This document shows, one piece after another, positions 5,845 through 7,623 of a DNA stretch of 7,623 nucleotides. A program made the translations under genes and the position numbers. The stretch comes from Betaproteobacteria bacterium (GTDB taxonomy: Bacteria > Pseudomonadota > Gammaproteobacteria > Burkholderiales > Burkholderiaceae_C), in the NCBI GenBank assembly GCA_947448675.1, contig CANFOR010000136.1, forward strand, positions 1-7,623, read 5' to 3'. Position 1 is the first letter of the stretch, and every line of letters begins with the position of its first letter. The notes under the pieces are model-generated. The model saw only the letters and a program-made list of their open reading frames with translations, searched no databases and had not been told where the DNA came from.

Positions 5845-5845
5845 T
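5840..5845 (+). promoter_or_regulatory. putative -10 box (GACAAT) for the binding-protein gene
   Basis: The same hexamer occurs before selO. Transcription would begin near 5852, leaving about 24 bases of leader before the ATG at 5876 and placing the alternative GTG (5849) outside the message. No convincing -35 box is visible upstream. Confidence 0.3.
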
Positions 5846-5875
5846 CAGGTGACCCCACTTACGGGCAAAACCATT

Positions 5876-7009
5876 ATGACCAACCGCAGACAGTTTTCGA
5901 TCGCCACCGCAGCCGCCCTGGTGGCCAATGTGAGCAGCATTGGCCGCGTGCATGCACAAGACAGCAAAATCGTTTTGGGCCAGTCGGCGGCTTTCAGTGG
6001 CCCAGCGGCCCAGCTGGGCATTCAGTTTTACCAAGGAGCCAAGCTGCATTTTGAGCGCGTCAATGCGCAAGGCGGCGTGCTCGGGCGCAGCATTGAAATT
6101 CGCAACCTCGACGACGGCTACGAGCCCGAGCGCTGCGTGGCCAACACCCGCCAGTTGCTCGACGGCGATGTGTTTGCCTTGTTTGGCTACATCGGCACGC
6201 CCACCAGTGTGGCCGCCCTGCCCCTGGCGACCAAAGACAAAGTGCCTTTTATTGCGCCCTTTACCGGCGCCATTGCGCTGCGCCAGCCCTTTAACCGCTA
6301 CGCCTTTCATTTGCGCGCTTCCTACCACGACGAAACCGCGCTCATCGTCAAGCAGCTGACGCATTTGAGCCGCAAAAAAATTGCCGTCTTCTACCAAAAC
6401 GATGCCTATGGCAAGACCGGGCTCGACGGCGTCACCCTCGCCTTGGCGGCCCAGGGCTTGCAGCCAGTGGCCACAGCCACGGTAGAGCGCAACTCGGTCG
6501 ATGTCGCTGCAGCCGTGAAGACGCTCACCGCAGCAGCGCCCGACGCCATCGTGCAAATTGGTGCCTACAAGGCTTGCGCTGCCTTTATTCGTGCCGCGCG
6601 CAAAACGGGTTTTGGCGGCAACTTTTTCAACGTGTCCTTCGTCGGCACACAAGCCCTGGCCGACGAGCTGGGCAAAGAGGGCGCAGGCGTAGTGGTCTCG
6701 CAAGTGGTGCCATCGCCCTACAACAGCGCGCGGCCCATCGTGCGCGAATTTATTGAGGCCATGAAGAGCGGCCCCAAAGACGGCAGCATCAACTTCTCGA
6801 GCATGGAAGGCTACCTGGCCGCCCGCTTGTTCACCGAGGGTCTCAAACGCGGCGGCAAACCCACGCGCGAGGGCCTGATCACCGGCTTAGAGGCCATGAC
6901 CAACACTGCGCTGGGCGGCTTTCAAGTCGATCTGTCGGCCAAAGACCATGTGGCATCGAGCTTTGTCGAGCTGTCGATGATCACCGGCGACGGCAAGGTG
7001 CTGACTTAG
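5876..7009 (+). CDS. periplasmic ligand-binding protein of ABC transporter, LivK / Peripla_BP_6 type
   Basis: This 377-residue protein should bind a small solute, such as an amino acid, amide or aromatic acid, in the periplasm and deliver it to an ABC permease. The N-terminus MTNRRQFSIATAA has a twin-arginine motif (Arg4-Arg5-Gln-Phe7) followed by a modestly hydrophobic stretch and VHA before Gln28, so export through Tat is likely. The mature part begins with the family pattern SKIVLGQSAAFSGPAAQLG, then GAKLHFERVNAQGGVLGR, FGYIGTPTSVAALPLA and FYQNDAYGKTGLDGV, a two-lobed type I fold. The length is normal. The ATG at 5876 was preferred to a GTG at 5849 because the Tat motif follows directly; the ribosome site is weak. 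No permease or ATPase gene is next to it, so the partner must be encoded elsewhere. The ligand cannot be read from the sequence. Confidence 0.92.
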   Translation: MTNRRQFSIATAAALVANVSSIGRVHAQDSKIVLGQSAAFSGPAAQLGIQFYQGAKLHFERVNAQGGVLGRSIEIRNLDDGYEPERCVANTRQLLDGDVFALFGYIGTPTSVAALPLATKDKVPFIAPFTGAIALRQPFNRYAFHLRASYHDETALIVKQLTHLSRKKIAVFYQNDAYGKTGLDGVTLALAAQGLQPVATATVERNSVDVAAAVKTLTAAAPDAIVQIGAYKACAAFIRAARKTGFGGNFFNVSFVGTQALADELGKEGAGVVVSQVVPSPYNSARPIVREFIEAMKSGPKDGSINFSSMEGYLAARLFTEGLKRGGKPTREGLITGLEAMTNTALGGFQVDLSAKDHVASSFVELSMITGDGKVLT

Positions 7010-7029
7010 GACCTGATGCAGGGCTCACA

Positions 7030-7063
7030 GGCCCACAAGCGCCTACGCGGCGCAGCTTGGGCC
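7030..7063. terminator. GC-rich hairpin between converging genes, probable bidirectional terminator
   Basis: GGCCCA (7030-7035) pairs with TGGGCC (7058-7063), and inside it GCGCC (7039-7043) pairs with GGCGC (7049-7053) over the loop TACGC, with a small internal loop between the stems. It nearly fills the 55-base gap and ends one base before the purL stop codon. There is no T-tract on either strand, so it is not a classic intrinsic terminator; it may work with Rho or as an mRNA 3' end stabiliser. Confidence 0.5.
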
Positions 7064-7064
7064 C

Positions 7065-7623
7065 CTAGCCCACCCAGCGCCGCGCGTTTTGCCAAATGCG
7101 TGCCCAGGGGCTGGCTTCATTCACGCTGCCACTGGTCCAGCTCATCTGCACATTGCGAAACACCCGCTCGGGGTGGGGCATGATGGCCGTGAAGCGCCCG
7201 TCTGCGGTCGTCACACCCGTCAAGCCCGCCGGGCTGCCATTGGGGTTGAAGGGGTAGGCCTCGGTGGCCGCGCCCTGGTGGTCAACAAAACGCATGGCCG
7301 CAATGGCCTGGGCCGCGTTGCCGCGCCGTGCAAAGTTAGCAAAACCTTCGCCATGTGCCACCGCAATCGGCAGCTGGCTGCCCGCCATACCTTTGAAGAA
7401 CAGACTGGGTGAGTCCAGCACTTCGACCATCGACAGACGGGCCTCAAAGCGCTCGCTCTGGTTGGTGGTAAAGCGTGGCCAGTCTTGCGCGCCAGGGATG
7501 ATGTCGGCCACCTCGGCAAACATTTGGCAGCCATTGCACACGCCCAGAGCAAAGGTGTCGGTGCGTGCAAAAAAGGCTTGAAACTGGTCGGACAGCAGCG
7601 GGTTAAACGTGATGCTGCGGGCC
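7065..7623 (-). CDS. purL: phosphoribosylformylglycinamidine synthase, C-terminal glutaminase part (5' end outside window)
   Basis: PurL makes formylglycinamidine ribonucleotide from FGAR, ATP and glutamine, the fourth step of de novo purine synthesis, in the cytoplasm. Only the last 185 residues are inside the window; the full-length proteobacterial enzyme has about 1,300. This part is the class I glutamine amidotransferase domain. The nucleophile is the first Cys of GVCNGCQMF (codon 7536-7538), and the His and Glu of the triad are in PHPERVF (7173-7175 and 7167-7169). WPRFTTNQSERFEAR, HGEG and YPFNPNGSP agree closely with E. coli PurL, and the end (RIWQNARRWVG) is a normal C-terminus. The frame is open to the right edge with no defect. 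It is the large fused PurL type, not the small PurQ/PurS system. It converges with the binding-protein gene. Confidence 0.96.
   Translation of the reverse strand, partial: ARSITFNPLLSDQFQAFFARTDTFALGVCNGCQMFAEVADIIPGAQDWPRFTTNQSERFEARLSMVEVLDSPSLFFKGMAGSQLPIAVAHGEGFANFARRGNAAQAIAAMRFVDHQGAATEAYPFNPNGSPAGLTGVTTADGRFTAIMPHPERVFRNVQMSWTSGSVNEASPWARIWQNARRWVG

Noticed and set aside
5849..5851. GTG as a longer start for the binding-protein gene
   Set aside because: It would put nine residues before the Tat-like signal and lies 3 bases after the putative -10 box, probably outside the transcript.
5813..6703. Minus-strand open frame of 296 codons opposite the binding-protein gene
   Set aside because: Its translation matches no family I know, while the plus-strand frame gives a complete LivK-type protein.

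Overview
The window looks like chromosomal DNA of a GC-rich betaproteobacterium, most likely of the family Comamonadaceae. The evidence is the strong G/C third-position bias, the protein sequences, the selO-msrB-yciB-bolA-PPIase order that I remember from Burkholderiales, and a dispersed repeat that resembles one I recall from that family. No genus can be named from the sequence alone. Gene density is high and no gap exceeds 182 bases.

Layout. (1) Bases 1-1095, minus strand: the N-terminal two thirds of an AMP-forming acyl-CoA ligase, cut by the left edge. (2) Bases 1096-1277: a divergent spacer with two hairpins and a putative selO promoter. (3) Bases 1278-4977, plus strand: a tight five-gene run of selO (protein AMPylase), msrB (methionine-R-sulfoxide reductase), yciB (inner-membrane septation protein), a bolA-family gene and a secreted parvulin-type peptidyl-prolyl isomerase, with gaps of 33, 23, 2 and 57 bases. 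It ends in a textbook intrinsic terminator at 5019-5045. (4) Bases 5044-5808, minus strand: a DUF1624/HGSNAT-like membrane acyltransferase, converging on that terminator. (5) Bases 5809-5875: a short divergent promoter region. (6) Bases 5876-7009, plus strand: a LivK-type periplasmic binding protein with a Tat-like signal peptide. (7) Bases 7010-7064: a convergent spacer filled by a GC-rich hairpin. (8) Bases 7065-7623, minus strand: the glutaminase end of purL, cut by the right edge.

How the genes work together. The five-gene run joins functions tied to redox and envelope quality control: SelO AMPylates proteins and is linked to oxidative stress, MsrB repairs oxidised methionine, BolA proteins work with monothiol glutaredoxins and Fe-S clusters, YciB sits in the inner membrane, and the parvulin folds exported proteins. 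A shared redox/envelope regulon is an inference. The flanking genes (fatty acid activation, solute uptake, purine synthesis) look unrelated.

I see no phage, CRISPR, toxin-antitoxin, insertion sequence or defence locus, and no wholly new system. The most unusual signals are: a degenerate repeat of about 44 bases present in three places, two of them inside coding sequences in different reading frames; two genes whose predicted -10 boxes lie exactly 6 bases before the ATG, suggesting leaderless mRNAs; and a small perfect hairpin over the yciB stop codon that could couple bolA translation.
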